DNA of 64,000 nt from Sphaerochaeta sp032144095 (GCF_032144095.1 NZ_JAVSNJ010000004.1:1-64000); one strand, 5' to 3'. Positions 51,913 through 60,850 are shown, numbered from the stretch's first letter. Translations and numbers: made by a program. The notes: generated by a model from the sequence alone, not told the origin.

Positions 51913-53022
51913 TCAGTCGCTGAAATTCAGCCCCACTAGCTCCGGATGGAGGAAAACCCCATCCTTTCTGACCAGCACCCCGTCAAACCAGATCTCCCCG
52001 CCACCATATTCGGGGCGTTGGATCTGCACCAGGTCCCAGTGTACGGAAGAGCGGTTGCCATTGTCACAATCATCATAGGCATTACCCGGGGTAAAGTGGA
52101 TGGACCCGGAGATCTTCTCGTCAAAGAGGGTATTGTCCATCGGATAGAGCACCCCAGGGTTGCACCCAAGGGCAAACTCCCCAATGAAGCGGGCCCCTTC
52201 ATCCACATCCAGGATTTCATCGATCAGATGGTCGTCATCGCTATGCGCCTCGACAATCTTGCCATCCTTGAAAACAAAGCGGATATCCTTGAACTGGTGG
52301 CCATGGTAGGTGCTGTCACAGTTGTAGGCGATCGTTCCATTGACCGAATCCTTGACAGGGCATGAGTAGATCTCCCCGTCGGGGATGTTCATCTTGCCTG
52401 CACAGGGGATGAAACCCATCCCCTTGACGGAAAACTGCAGGTCAGTGCCAGGAGCAAGAATATGGACCTTGTCCACGGCATCAAGATACTTCTTGGCCCT
52501 ATCCATGACCTGGGCCATCTTCTGGTAGTCGACCTCAGTGCAGACCTGGTAGAAGAAATCCTCAAACTCCACGGTTCCCTTGTTTGCCTGCATGGCCATG
52601 ATCTCTGTAGGATAGCGCAAGACCACCCATCGGGTATGGGGAAGACGGGTCTTCATATGCACCGGGGTGTTGTAGAATTTTCCATACAGGTTCGATTTCT
52701 CGGGAATGGATGCCAGCTCCCTGACGTTTGCAATCCCACGGATGCCTATGAATGCATCGACCTGCTTCATGCGGTAGGTGTCCACATCGGCCCATTTCTC
52801 CAACGAGGCTTCAGATGCACTCTGCACCATTGCCCGCTCAAGCCTCTGGTTCCATACATTGACCAAGGGAAAACCCCCTACCTCATAGACTGCAGCGATG
52901 AGTGCCTCAGTCATGGAGGTCGGGATATCCACTGCATTTATCAGGCAGGACTCCCCTTTCTGCAACGCTACCGAATACTCCACAAGAAGCTTCGCAAGCT
53001 TCTGTTCTCTCTGATCTGCCAT
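51913..53022 (-). CDS. Aminopeptidase, M29 family
   Basis: 369 residues. Metal ligands of the thermophilic aminopeptidase family: FIGEFALGCNPGV (Glu), the Glu in FDEKISGSIHFTPGNAY, His in SIHFT, and His-Asp in SSVHWDLVQ. Cytoplasmic release of N-terminal residues. ATG 53022 follows AAGGAG. It stands 16 bp after the pseudouridine synthase gene, cotranscribed. Confidence 0.93.
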   Translation of the reverse strand: MADQREQKLAKLLVEYSVALQKGESCLINAVDIPTSMTEALIAAVYEVGGFPLVNVWNQRLERAMVQSASEASLEKWADVDTYRMKQVDAFIGIRGIANVRELASIPEKSNLYGKFYNTPVHMKTRLPHTRWVVLRYPTEIMAMQANKGTVEFEDFFYQVCTEVDYQKMAQVMDRAKKYLDAVDKVHILAPGTDLQFSVKGMGFIPCAGKMNIPDGEIYSCPVKDSVNGTIAYNCDSTYHGHQFKDIRFVFKDGKIVEAHSDDDHLIDEILDVDEGARFIGEFALGCNPGVLYPMDNTLFDEKISGSIHFTPGNAYDDCDNGNRSSVHWDLVQIQRPEYGGGEIWFDGVLVRKDGVFLHPELVGLNFSD

Positions 53023-53038
53023 ATACTTCTCCTTGCTC

Positions 53039-53779
53039 TTATTGATCGACCCGTATTTCCATCTGCTGCTGGGTAACCGGGTGCAAGAGTTGCACGGCTA
53101 CCGAACGGAGGGAGAGGTTGGTCTTCTCCAGCCCATGATAGACCCTATCCCCATCAAGTGGCCAGCCACTCCAGGCAAGATGGGCCCGCACCTGATGGCG
53201 AAAACCGGAGGAGAGCCTGCAGGTAAACTGCTTGGCCCCATCAGCGCCCTCGCCACTGTAACAAACCTTGGTAAGGTACCAGGTACCGGTACTCTTGTCC
53301 AAAAGATGCTTCGGACTCTCTGCATTGACTGGGCGGACCTCCCTGCGATTGGTCCCATACCTACGGAAGAGGCTACCGATGGTAACCTCCTTGCCCTTTC
53401 CTGCAAAGGGATCCTCATAGGGGTACTCGGGAAATCCAACGATTGTACAGGGGGTGTAGAGCGTGCTTTGTGCACGGTACTCCTTCCAGAACAGGTCAGC
53501 CTTCTGGATGGTTTGCAGGAAGGCATATGCTTCCTTTGTCCTGGCAACCACCACCAGACCACTGGTTGCGGTGTCCAGGCGGTGCAGCACACCCCCTTCC
53601 CACACATTGGCACCCGACACCTCAAGGACTTCCGGGTAGCGATCACCAATAAGAGAGAGCAGGGTCTGTTTCTCAACAGGATCGTCCTTCAAAGGGACCG
53701 TAGGCAGGTTTGCCTGTTTGTCCACAACAAGAAATGAGGGTTCCTCATGGACCACCCGTAATGTCAAAGCATCTTCCAT
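53039..53779 (-). CDS. RluA family pseudouridine synthase
   Basis: 246 residues. Catalytic aspartate in GVLHRLDTATSGLVVVARTKEAY; the end motif FRHQVRAHLAWSGWPLDGDRVYHG is also present. The N-terminal S4 RNA-binding domain is missing, so this is a short member. RNA target (rRNA or tRNA) cannot be told. Confidence 0.92.
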   Translation of the reverse strand: MEDALTLRVVHEEPSFLVVDKQANLPTVPLKDDPVEKQTLLSLIGDRYPEVLEVSGANVWEGGVLHRLDTATSGLVVVARTKEAYAFLQTIQKADLFWKEYRAQSTLYTPCTIVGFPEYPYEDPFAGKGKEVTIGSLFRRYGTNRREVRPVNAESPKHLLDKSTGTWYLTKVCYSGEGADGAKQFTCRLSSGFRHQVRAHLAWSGWPLDGDRVYHGLEKTNLSLRSVAVQLLHPVTQQQMEIRVDQ

Positions 53780-54207
53780 ATAGGGTAAATATACTAAAAA
53801 AACCGTTGGGAATCACCATAAATCGGAACTTCTTTAGGAAGTTTCACCTAAGGGCTTTGCATCAAACCATATATTTGAGGCCTATGCCCCACACAGAATC
53901 ATATTTCCCCTCTATACCTTCCAAGGGAAATACTACCAGCCGTTTCTGTTTTTTCCCTAGTCCAGAAGCATTTCCTCCCTGGTATTGCAGTAAGTCCAAA
54001 AGGTTACCCCCTGAGAAATACTTGGACAAGAGGTAAACGCATACCGTGCCATGCAATCCAACCCTCCCGGCCAGATGGTGTCTCTTGGAAAACCCAATCC
54101 CATACACATCTGGGGGTACAATTCTTCGCGACCACTCTTTTCCCAGTGCATCGAATGTGTATATACTGCCACCCTTACAGATCCCTAGGTTCACCATGAG
54201 GCAAAGA
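53780..54207. other. Intergenic region with a possible gene remnant
   Basis: On the minus strand a frame is open from about 54195 to TGA at 53862 (about 110 codons) and its translation is rich in Gly, Tyr and Trp with alternating hydrophobic residues, ending YDSVWGIGLKYMV, which resembles the last strand of a beta-barrel. There is no clear start, ribosome site or known family. It may be the tail of a decayed outer membrane protein gene. On the plus strand TATACT near 54163 may serve the ABC operon. Confidence 0.3.
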
Positions 54208-55134
54208 ATGTACAAGAAGATTTTGATCACCCTCCTTTTCTCCCTGCTACTCTTGTTTTCCAGCTGTCAGAAGGCCAGCAAGGAAGCGGCAACCCAAAGT
54301 AAACTCCCCACCCTTACGGTGGGGATGATGAGCGCCGTCGATGCAGCTCCCTTCTACGTAGCCCTCAAAAAGGGTTATTTCAGGGAAGCTGGCGTTGATG
54401 TCCGCCTCATGCTTTTCACCAATGCCCAAAATCGCCAGACAGCCCTGCAGACAGGCCAGGTCGACGGGGCGATGACCGACCTCGTCGCCCTCATCACCCA
54501 GACGGCCAGTGACTTCAAGCTCATCGGTACCCTTTCCACCGATGGGGATTTCCCCCTCCTGGCAAAACCAGGATTGGAGGGCAAGAAGGCCATATCAGTT
54601 GGGACCATGGAGATCAGCGTCACCAACTACCTAGTAGACCACTATTTGGGCAACGATCATACACTCTCCAAAGTCTTCATCAATGAAATCCCAGCCCGGC
54701 TTGAGGCGGTAGTATCCGATCAGCTCGATGCCGGCATATTTCCTGAACCCTTTGCCTCCATCGGCTCCCTGCGCGGTTTGGACAAGCTCTTCTTTGAAGG
54801 CATCCCCTCCGAAAGCCTGAACCTCATAGCCTTCACAGAAAAGGCGGTTGCAGAGAAGTATGATGCCTTGAAGAAGTTCCATGCTGCCTATGCAAAGGCA
54901 GTGGTGGATATCCGACAAAACCAGGAACTCGCCCTCGATGCCCTGATGGAGAACATCCCAAACCTCCCAGAAGAGATCCGCTCCACCATACACCTGCCCC
55001 AGTATCATGAGCCCAGGCTTCCCAGCAGCCATTTCATGGAGGAAATCATGACGTGGACGGAATCGGTTACCGGTACAACGTATACGTTTTCTCCCACCAG
55101 CATGATCGATCCCCGCTTTCTCGAGGGTCTGTGA
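54208..55134 (+). CDS. ABC transporter substrate-binding lipoprotein (NMT1/THI5-like)
   Basis: 308 residues. Signal with lipobox LFSSC (Cys about 18). The fold is that of the SsuA/TauA/THI5 group: TVGMMSAVDAAPFYVALKKGYFREAGVDVRL, then GQVDGAMTDLVALI and the GLEGKKAISVGTMEIS hinge. Members bind sulfonates, nitrate, or thiamine pyrimidine precursors. ATG 54208 follows GAGG; ATG 54196 is an alternative with a poorer site. The stop shares a base with the ATPase gene. Confidence 0.88.
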   Translation: MYKKILITLLFSLLLLFSSCQKASKEAATQSKLPTLTVGMMSAVDAAPFYVALKKGYFREAGVDVRLMLFTNAQNRQTALQTGQVDGAMTDLVALITQTASDFKLIGTLSTDGDFPLLAKPGLEGKKAISVGTMEISVTNYLVDHYLGNDHTLSKVFINEIPARLEAVVSDQLDAGIFPEPFASIGSLRGLDKLFFEGIPSESLNLIAFTEKAVAEKYDALKKFHAAYAKAVVDIRQNQELALDALMENIPNLPEEIRSTIHLPQYHEPRLPSSHFMEEIMTWTESVTGTTYTFSPTSMIDPRFLEGL

Positions 55135-55820
55135 TGCTGAGCATCAAAGATGCAGGGCTGCGCTATGGCAGCAAGGTAGCATTCTCCAACTTCTCCCTGG
55201 AGGTTGAGGAAGGCGGCATGGTGAGCATCATCGGTACAAGCGGATCTGGCAAGACAAGCCTTCTCTACGCCATTGCCTCCTTGCTTCCCCTCAGCGAAGG
55301 TAGCATCTCAGCCCCCGAGCAGTGCTCAATCATGTTCCAACAGGACCGTCTGTTGCCGTGGATGCGTGTCATCGACAATGTGATACTCGGCCTTCCCAAA
55401 CAGATGAGAAAGGAAGGAGAACAGCTCCTGTCACTGATGGGGCTCCTTGAGAGGAGGGAGAGCTATCCCAAGCAACTCAGTGGAGGGGAACGGCAGAGGA
55501 TCGCCCTTGCACGGAGCCTCATCCGCAATCCCCGCCTCCTTTTGCTGGACGAACCTTTTGCCTCGCTTGACGAACAGACGAGGGAACGGCTACAGGATGA
55601 GGTAAAGACCTACGTCAGGGAACGTGGCATTACCTTGCTCATGGTAACCCATAGCATCAAGGAGGCTGTTTTTATGGGGGAGAGGATCGTGGTGATGACC
55701 CCTGGGGGCATCTCCCATGAGACAGCCAATCCCTACCATGGAGTTGGCGACCTGCGCAGCAGCATTGAGGCCTTTGCCTTGGAGAGGGAACTACGCTCCC
55801 ATCTAGGAGGAAAGGCATGA
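55134..55820 (+). CDS. ABC transporter ATP-binding protein (NitT/TauT type)
   Basis: 228 residues. Walker A GTSGSGKTSLL, Q-loop FQQDRLLPWM, signature LSGGERQRIALARSL, Walker B LLLLDEPFASLD, H-loop VTHSIKEAV: fully functional. TGATG overlap with the binding protein gene fixes the start; 4-bp overlap with the permease. Confidence 0.94.
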   Translation: MLSIKDAGLRYGSKVAFSNFSLEVEEGGMVSIIGTSGSGKTSLLYAIASLLPLSEGSISAPEQCSIMFQQDRLLPWMRVIDNVILGLPKQMRKEGEQLLSLMGLLERRESYPKQLSGGERQRIALARSLIRNPRLLLLDEPFASLDEQTRERLQDEVKTYVRERGITLLMVTHSIKEAVFMGERIVVMTPGGISHETANPYHGVGDLRSSIEAFALERELRSHLGGKA

Positions 55821-56545
55821 AATACCTGCGAGGTTCCCTGGTCGTGCTTGTAGCCTGGTACCTGCTTGCCTTGGCTGTACACTCCCCTATCATCCCCTAC
55901 CCCCATGCCGTATTTGTCTTCCTGCTACGGAGCATGCAAAAATCCAAGACCTATCTGCACCTGGCATTTTCCCTCTATCGCATCCTCATGGGAATGGCCC
56001 TTGCCTTACTGTTCGCCATTCCCACCGGCATGGTAGCCGGCCGTACGAAACGGTTGGACCAGATCATCTCACCGGTGCTCTATCTGCTCTATCCCCTTCC
56101 GAAGATTGCTTTTCTGCCGGTGTTCATGGTGCTCTTCGGTATCGGGGAATTGTCCAAGATCATCCTCATAGCCGTCATCATCTTCTTTCCTGCAGCAGTT
56201 ACCATCCGCGATGGGGTAAAGGAAATCCCCCCGGACTACCTGCAGCTTGCCCAGGCCTACCACCTTTCTCCGAAACAGGTGACCAGAGCCCTCATCTGGC
56301 CGGCTATCCTGCCCCGGATCTTCTCTTCGCTGCGCATTACCCTCGGCATCTCTCTTTCGGTACTCTTCATCAGTGAAAACTACGCATCCACCTTTGGTCT
56401 TGGCTACTACATCATGAACAACTGGATCATGGCCCAGTATGTGGGCATGTATGCAGGCATCGTCCTGCTCAGCCTGCTTGGGTTGGCCCTCTATGTAGCC
56501 CTCGATGGTCTAGAGCGTTTGGTCATTCCACCGCAGACCCGCTAG
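55817..56545 (+). CDS. ABC transporter permease (NitT/TauT type)
   Basis: 242 residues, six membrane helices, with the EAA-type coupling loop DYLQLAQAYHLSPKQVTRALIWPAILPRIFSSLRI. Together with the two upstream genes it forms a complete importer. The substrate is open; a thiamine precursor is one option but no thiamine genes or TPP riboswitch accompany it. Confidence 0.93.
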   Translation: MKYLRGSLVVLVAWYLLALAVHSPIIPYPHAVFVFLLRSMQKSKTYLHLAFSLYRILMGMALALLFAIPTGMVAGRTKRLDQIISPVLYLLYPLPKIAFLPVFMVLFGIGELSKIILIAVIIFFPAAVTIRDGVKEIPPDYLQLAQAYHLSPKQVTRALIWPAILPRIFSSLRITLGISLSVLFISENYASTFGLGYYIMNNWIMAQYVGMYAGIVLLSLLGLALYVALDGLERLVIPPQTR

Positions 56546-56552
56546 AAGGCAA

Positions 56553-56585
56553 AAGGAGGAACAAGCATCATGCTTCTTCCTCCTT
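56553..56585. terminator. Bidirectional terminator between convergent genes
   Basis: AAGGAGGAA (56553-56561) pairs with TTCCTCCTT (56577-56585), a C-C mismatch follows, then AAGC/GCTT around a small loop. It lies between the permease and the reductase stops. Confidence 0.7.
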
Positions 56586-56617
56586 CTTTCTCTGTGGCTA
56601 CGCTATTGTTTGTGTGC

Positions 56618-57196
56618 TCAACCTCGTTCGCGTGCATCCTTGAGAGCTGTCGCCCACCAGGAAAGCTGGTCAAGCATCGCACCTACCTGTGGTTCAAGCC
56701 CGGCTAGGTCCTTGACCTGTTTCTGCCCGTTCATGATCGGGTAGAAGTCATTCCCCTGTATCAGGACGGATTGCCTGACCGGCGCCATCTGAAGCTCGAC
56801 GCAGATGTCCTTGAGATGCTGGACTGCACGGGCACCACCGGCAGAGCCGTAGGAGAAGTATGCAGCTGCTTTGCGGTTCCATTCGGGGTAGGCATAGTCA
56901 AGGGCATTCTTCAAGGCTGCGGTAATGCTGTTGTTGTATTCGGCAGTGACGAAAATGAAGCCGTCAAGACTCGCAACCTTTTTCTGCCAAGCCTGGGCAA
57001 CCGCATTGGTTGAGGGGACATAGGCGTTCGAGGCAACCTCATCAAAAAACGGCATGGGGTAATTCCGAAGGTCAACTATCTCAAAAGAAAGATCGGTGCG
57101 CTTCCTTGCGACCGACGCAACATATTCTGCTGCCTGCTCCCCTATTCTTGCTGCTCTGGTACTGCTTATGACAATTCCTATCTTTGGTACGCTCAT
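56618..57196 (-). CDS. NADPH-dependent FMN reductase family protein
   Basis: 192 residues, flavodoxin-like fold. FMN phosphate loop GIVISSTRAARIGEQAAEYV, then AEYNNSITAALKNALDYAYPEW and SYGSAGGARAVQHL, the family signature. Reduces quinones, azo compounds or chromate with NAD(P)H. AAGGAG precedes ATG 57196. Single gene with AT-rich promoter region. Confidence 0.93.
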   Translation of the reverse strand: MSVPKIGIVISSTRAARIGEQAAEYVASVARKRTDLSFEIVDLRNYPMPFFDEVASNAYVPSTNAVAQAWQKKVASLDGFIFVTAEYNNSITAALKNALDYAYPEWNRKAAAYFSYGSAGGARAVQHLKDICVELQMAPVRQSVLIQGNDFYPIMNGQKQVKDLAGLEPQVGAMLDQLSWWATALKDARERG

Positions 57197-57324
57197 GGTA
57201 CATCTCCTTATCGATTCTAGATTGCTATATATATAGTAGCATACAATAATATTTTGATATCGTCAAATGGTAGGAGCATCTTTTCTTGACCTCCTTGTGA
57301 GCGGCATCTTCTGACAAGATTGCT

Positions 57325-57352
57325 TTTCAACCGGTGCTTCCTCATGTATACT
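57325..57352 (+). promoter_or_regulatory. Promoter of the CBS-ATPase gene, leaderless layout
   Basis: TTTCAA (57325-57330), 16 bp, TATACT (57347-57352), then 6 nt to ATG 57359, with no ribosome site between. Confidence 0.5.
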
Positions 57353-57358
57353 GGCCCT

Positions 57359-58282
57359 ATGCAAGAGATACCCATCAACACAGTGACCTCGCCCAATGTC
57401 ATTTTGGAACTGATCTACCGCCTCAAGGTCAAGGACGTGATGACCACCGACCTGGTGACCGCCACCAAGGAGACCTCCCTCAGGGAGATCCAACACATCA
57501 TGCGCGAAAGGCAGGTTACCGGGCTTCCCATCGTCATGGGCAAGCGCCTTATCGGGATAGTGAGCATGGACGACATCATCCAGGCCCTCGACAAGGGCTA
57601 CATCAACGAGAAGGCGCAGGACCACATGACGCGCAACCTCATCGTCCTGGAGGACGACATGCCCGTCTCCTTTGCCATCAACTATTTCGACAGGTTCTCC
57701 TACCATAGGTTCCCGGTGCTCAACAAGCACAAGGAGCTGGTCGGGATGATCACCAACCGCGACATCACCAGCACCCTGCTGGTCGAGATAAACCGGGAGA
57801 TCGAGGAACTGGAGAGAAGGACCAGCTCATCCAGCATGAGCGATGAGATGAACGGGGAGATCCACACCTACTCGATCATGAAGAACGACTTCGAGAATGC
57901 CGGCTTTGCCAGCACGGAAATAAAGAAGCGTCTCAAGAAGGCCGGGGTCATGCCCCACATCATCCGCCGCGCCGCAATCGCAAGCTACGAGTTGGAGATG
58001 AACCTGGTGGTCCATTCCGATGGCGGGGAGCTCATAGCGGAATATACCCCGCAAACCCTGCAGATAACGGCAAGGGACAGCGGACCGGGGATACCCAATG
58101 TGGATGAGGCTATGACCGCCGGATGGTCCACTGCAAGTGAGTGGATCCGGTCTCTGGGTTTCGGTGCCGGGATGGGTCTGCCCAACGTCAAGTCTGTTGC
58201 AGATGAGTTTGCGATCGAGAGCGACATGAATGGAACAACCGTCTGCTGTAGCATCAAGCTACAGAGCGATGAGGAGAAATAG
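57359..58282 (+). CDS. CBS domain pair fused to an anti-sigma-like ATPase domain
   Basis: 307 residues. CBS motifs at about 25-80 and 88-145 (VKDVMTTDLVTATKETSLREI and DHMTRNLIVLEDDMPVSFAI), a DRTGG-type linker region, then a GHKL ATPase (about 185-300): N-box SYELEMNLVVHSDGGE, DSGPGIP and GFGAGMGLPNVKSV. There is no histidine kinase dimerisation helix, so it resembles RsbW-type serine kinases. This architecture is typical of genes next to [FeFe]-hydrogenase and bifurcating NADH dehydrogenase loci. Operon with DRTGG and PHP genes. Confidence 0.88.
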   Translation: MQEIPINTVTSPNVILELIYRLKVKDVMTTDLVTATKETSLREIQHIMRERQVTGLPIVMGKRLIGIVSMDDIIQALDKGYINEKAQDHMTRNLIVLEDDMPVSFAINYFDRFSYHRFPVLNKHKELVGMITNRDITSTLLVEINREIEELERRTSSSSMSDEMNGEIHTYSIMKNDFENAGFASTEIKKRLKKAGVMPHIIRRAAIASYELEMNLVVHSDGGELIAEYTPQTLQITARDSGPGIPNVDEAMTAGWSTASEWIRSLGFGAGMGLPNVKSVADEFAIESDMNGTTVCCSIKLQSDEEK

Positions 58283-58283
58283 C

Positions 58284-58634
58284 ATGCAAGTAAAGGATTT
58301 GGCCGCCTTGGAAGGGTTTGTCACACAAACCATGGAGAATGGGGATGATAGTGTCCTTGATGCCTATGCAGGGGACCTGCTGAGCGACGTGATGGGCAAT
58401 GCCCCCTCAGACAGTGTGCTCATCACCATCCAGGCCCACAAGAACACCGTAGCAGTGGCCTCCTTGGCAGGGATCAAGGCAATCATAATCTGTAACCAGA
58501 GATCCACTCCCCCTGATATGCTTCAGGCAGCAAAGGAAGAGAGCATAGCGGTCTTCACCTTTGACGGGACACAGTTTGAGGCGAGTTGCAAGGTAGCATG
58601 TCTGCTAGGAAAGGTTGATGCTCGTAAAGGTTGA
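58284..58634 (+). CDS. DRTGG domain protein
   Basis: 116 residues. The DRTGG fold is recognisable in AYAGDLLSDVMGNAPSDSVLITIQAHKN and ASLAGIKAIIICNQRSTPPDMLQAAKEESIAVFTFDGTQF. ATG 58284 follows GAGGAG. The family is associated with CBS and hydrogenase gene sets; its biochemical role is not known. Overlaps the PHP gene by 17 bp. Confidence 0.87.
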   Translation: MQVKDLAALEGFVTQTMENGDDSVLDAYAGDLLSDVMGNAPSDSVLITIQAHKNTVAVASLAGIKAIIICNQRSTPPDMLQAAKEESIAVFTFDGTQFEASCKVACLLGKVDARKG

Positions 58635-59325
58635 CCTGCACAACCACTCCTGTCTCTCCCCCTGTGGAGACGACGACCTAACCCCTGCCCTCCTCGCTGT
58701 AGAGGCGATGGAGCAGGGCATCGAGATCCTTGCACTCTCTGACCACAACTGTGCGCGCAACCTCCCGGCCTTTGACCAGGCCTGCCAGCTCTGCTCCATC
58801 ATGGGCCTGTTCGGCATCGAGGTTACCACCGTGGAAGAGGTCCATGTCCTTACCCTGTTTGAAAAGCTCAAGGATGCGATGGAATTCGGCAAATTCATAG
58901 AATTCCTTCTTCCTCCCATAAAGAACGACATCCGGCTCTTCGGCAACCAGCTGGTGGTCAATCTGGAAGGGGAGGTGCTGGAGCGTGTGGAGAGGCTGCT
59001 CATCACCACCAGCGGCATCAGTTTCGGGGAGGTTGTGGAAGAGGCCCTCAGCAGGGATGCCCTGGTCATCCCCGCGCATATCGACCGGTATGCAAACAGC
59101 GTCCTCGCCAACCTGGGCTTTCTTCCCGACCTTCCCTACTCTGCGCTGGAAGCGATACGGCTCCCTGTCCAGGCAGAGACCTACCACAAGACCATTCTCA
59201 CCGCCTCCGATGCACACAGCCTTGCACAGGTCGGCAGACGATCCTGTTTTCTCGAACTCGAGGAGATCTCCTTTGAGGGCCTCAAGGCAGGTCTTTGTCG
59301 CGGATTAGTTTCGTACAAGTCATAA
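58618..59325 (+). CDS. PHP domain metal-dependent phosphoesterase
   Basis: 235 residues. Metal motifs: VDLHNHSCLSPCGDDDLTP at the N-terminus, EILALSDHNCARNLPAF, GIEVTTVEEVHVLTLF, VIPAHIDRYANSV and TASDAHSLAQVG near the end. Hydrolyses phosphoesters; substrate unknown. ATG 58618 with AGGAAAGG upstream is preferred to TTG 58615. Third gene of the trio. Confidence 0.92.
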   Translation: MLVKVDLHNHSCLSPCGDDDLTPALLAVEAMEQGIEILALSDHNCARNLPAFDQACQLCSIMGLFGIEVTTVEEVHVLTLFEKLKDAMEFGKFIEFLLPPIKNDIRLFGNQLVVNLEGEVLERVERLLITTSGISFGEVVEEALSRDALVIPAHIDRYANSVLANLGFLPDLPYSALEAIRLPVQAETYHKTILTASDAHSLAQVGRRSCFLELEEISFEGLKAGLCRGLVSYKS

Positions 59326-59673
59326 CTTCTCCGCAACTTATCCCACCCACACCTAGGTCATATGGGCTGTCAGTAATCGCTAGATGTCTTTTGACACAAC
59401 CCCACATCGTTCAAAAACCTCTTACCAACAAACATGCGTTTGGAGTGTCTACCGATAGTTTCTTCACTGTCATAAGTACTCTGTTACGCAACTTATACAA
59501 AAACATACAACATTGCCGAACATGTGATATGTTATAAGTTACACACATCAACCTCTCACATGTGACATTCTATAATTTTCTACAATATAACGATTTACAT
59601 AATTTTTATGTTGACATCTTCTTTCACTTATTCCATCATATAGATGTAACAAGTACAAAAAAGGAGAGAGCAC
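59326..59673 (+). promoter_or_regulatory. AT-rich upstream region of the small secreted protein gene
   Basis: No gene. It contains two direct copies of CGCAACTTAT (59332-59341, 59487-59496), the palindrome TCACATGTGA (59556-59565) with a similar ACATGTGATATGT just upstream, and TTGACA near 59611. This is unusually rich for one short gene and suggests control by one or more regulators; no -10 box at a standard distance could be fixed. Confidence 0.4.
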
Positions 59674-59910
59674 ATGAAGAAGTTAGCAACCACATTGACA
59701 ATCATCATTCTTTTGGCAGTAGCCACTTCATCCCTCTTTTCTGCAAACGCAAACAACACTGCAGTCCTGAGACTGACCGCCTATATTGCCGAAAAGACAA
59801 CCATCACAGCCAATGACGATGGATTCATCATCACCAGCAATACGGACAACTTCTCCTATTCAGTTCAGGAGAACGCAAATGCGAGGATGTTGTTTGTGGT
59901 AGCAAACTAG
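59674..59910 (+). CDS. Small secreted beta-rich protein
   Basis: 78 residues. Signal peptide 1-24 (MKKLATTLTIIILLAVATSS then LFSA), mature part about 52 residues: VLRLTAYIAEKTTITANDDG, SNTDNFSYSVQENANARMLF, all Thr/Asn/Ser-rich beta strands. The mature part resembles the N-terminal half of secreted fimbrial or coat-like proteins, but is too short for a complete pilin. GGAGAG precedes the ATG. Could be a substrate of the chaperone-usher pair (speculative). Confidence 0.75.
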   Translation: MKKLATTLTIIILLAVATSSLFSANANNTAVLRLTAYIAEKTTITANDDGFIITSNTDNFSYSVQENANARMLFVVAN

Positions 59911-59957
59911 AACAGAGAAGAAACAAAGCGGGTCCGGACAGACAAGCTTGCAAGCTA

Positions 59958-60003
59958 AGGGGCCAGGGGATTTGGGAAGATCCACTGGCTCCTCCTTTTA
60001 TTT
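59958..60003 (+). terminator. Terminator of the small secreted protein gene
   Basis: AGGGGCCAG (59958-59966) pairs with CTGGCTCCT (59985-59993, one G-T pair), followed by CCTTTTATTT. Confidence 0.6.
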
Positions 60004-60080
60004 CCCCCGATCCTTCAGAAAGACAGAGATCAGGTGCCGCCCTTCCTTTCCTGAAGTATGGAAGCATATGGGCCTGCACC

Positions 60081-60109
60081 AAAACGGGGCTGTTCAACGG
60101 AACAGCCCC
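60081..60109 (-). terminator. Terminator of the BI-1 family gene
   Basis: Perfect 10-bp stem GGGGCTGTTC/GAACAGCCCC with AACG loop (60086-60109), followed on the minus strand by GTTTTGG. Confidence 0.8.
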
Positions 60110-60139
60110 ATGGGTACATATACTGCTTGCCAAGATGGC

Positions 60140-60850
60140 CTACCTGTTGGAAGACCTTCCGAAGATCCTGAGCAGGAACAGGAAGATATTGAGGAAATTG
60201 AGGTAGAGGGAGAGGGCGCTGATGATGCTCATCTTGGTGAAGGTATCCTCATCCATGGAAGAGCCATACTCGTTGTTCATCCGCACAAGCTTCTGGGTAT
60301 CGTAGGCGGTAAGGCCCAGGAACACGGCTACCCCAAGAAAGCTGAGGATATAGTCGAAGCCTGAGGAGCGGAAGATGAAGTTCATCAAGGATGCGATGAT
60401 CAGGCCCCAAAGAGCCATCCTGAGGTAGTAGCCCAGGCCGGAAAGATCTCGCTTGGTGGACATTGCATAGACGCTCATTCCCGCAAACATCAAGGCCGTT
60501 GTCAGGAAGGTCTTGTAGATGACCGCCCCGGTGTATACGACAAAGAGGGAGCTGAACATGATCCCGGTAAGGACCGAATATGCCAGGAAGGCCCCGATGG
60601 CACTGCTTTGGCTCATCTTGTCCAGACGTGCCGTAAGATAGATGATGAGGGCGAACTCACCGATGACCACAAGCATCAGGCCCATGCCATTGCCGATGAG
60701 GGCTTTCATCAACGGTGGATTGCTTGCCAAGAAATACGCCACTACCCCGGTCAAGCCAAGGCCTGCTGTCATCCAGAGATAGACATTCCTTACTATACTC
60801 TTTTCTCGAGCCACTACATTATGAAGCATCGAAGTCTTGTTTTCTGCCAT
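60140..60850 (-). CDS. Bax inhibitor-1/YccA family membrane protein
   Basis: 236 residues, seven membrane helices. The family region LGLTAYDTQKLVRMNNEY after the sixth helix and the helix LYLNFLNIFLFLLRIFG are characteristic. Bacterial homologues (BsYetJ) are pH-sensitive calcium channels; YccA modulates FtsH. Single gene. Confidence 0.93.
   Translation of the reverse strand: MAENKTSMLHNVVAREKSIVRNVYLWMTAGLGLTGVVAYFLASNPPLMKALIGNGMGLMLVVIGEFALIIYLTARLDKMSQSSAIGAFLAYSVLTGIMFSSLFVVYTGAVIYKTFLTTALMFAGMSVYAMSTKRDLSGLGYYLRMALWGLIIASLMNFIFRSSGFDYILSFLGVAVFLGLTAYDTQKLVRMNNEYGSSMDEDTFTKMSIISALSLYLNFLNIFLFLLRIFGRSSNR

Noticed and set aside
53990..54050. TPP riboswitch before the thiamine-precursor-like ABC transporter
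   Set aside because: CCCTGAGAAATAC resembles the conserved CTGAGA core, but the second conserved block (CCTGATCTGG and the following pairing) is missing and the order of elements does not fit on either strand.
59556..59565. CRP-type binding site TCACATGTGA
   Set aside because: The half-sites are inverted relative to the TGTGA-N6-TCACA consensus and there is no evidence for a CRP regulator here; kept only as an unassigned palindrome.
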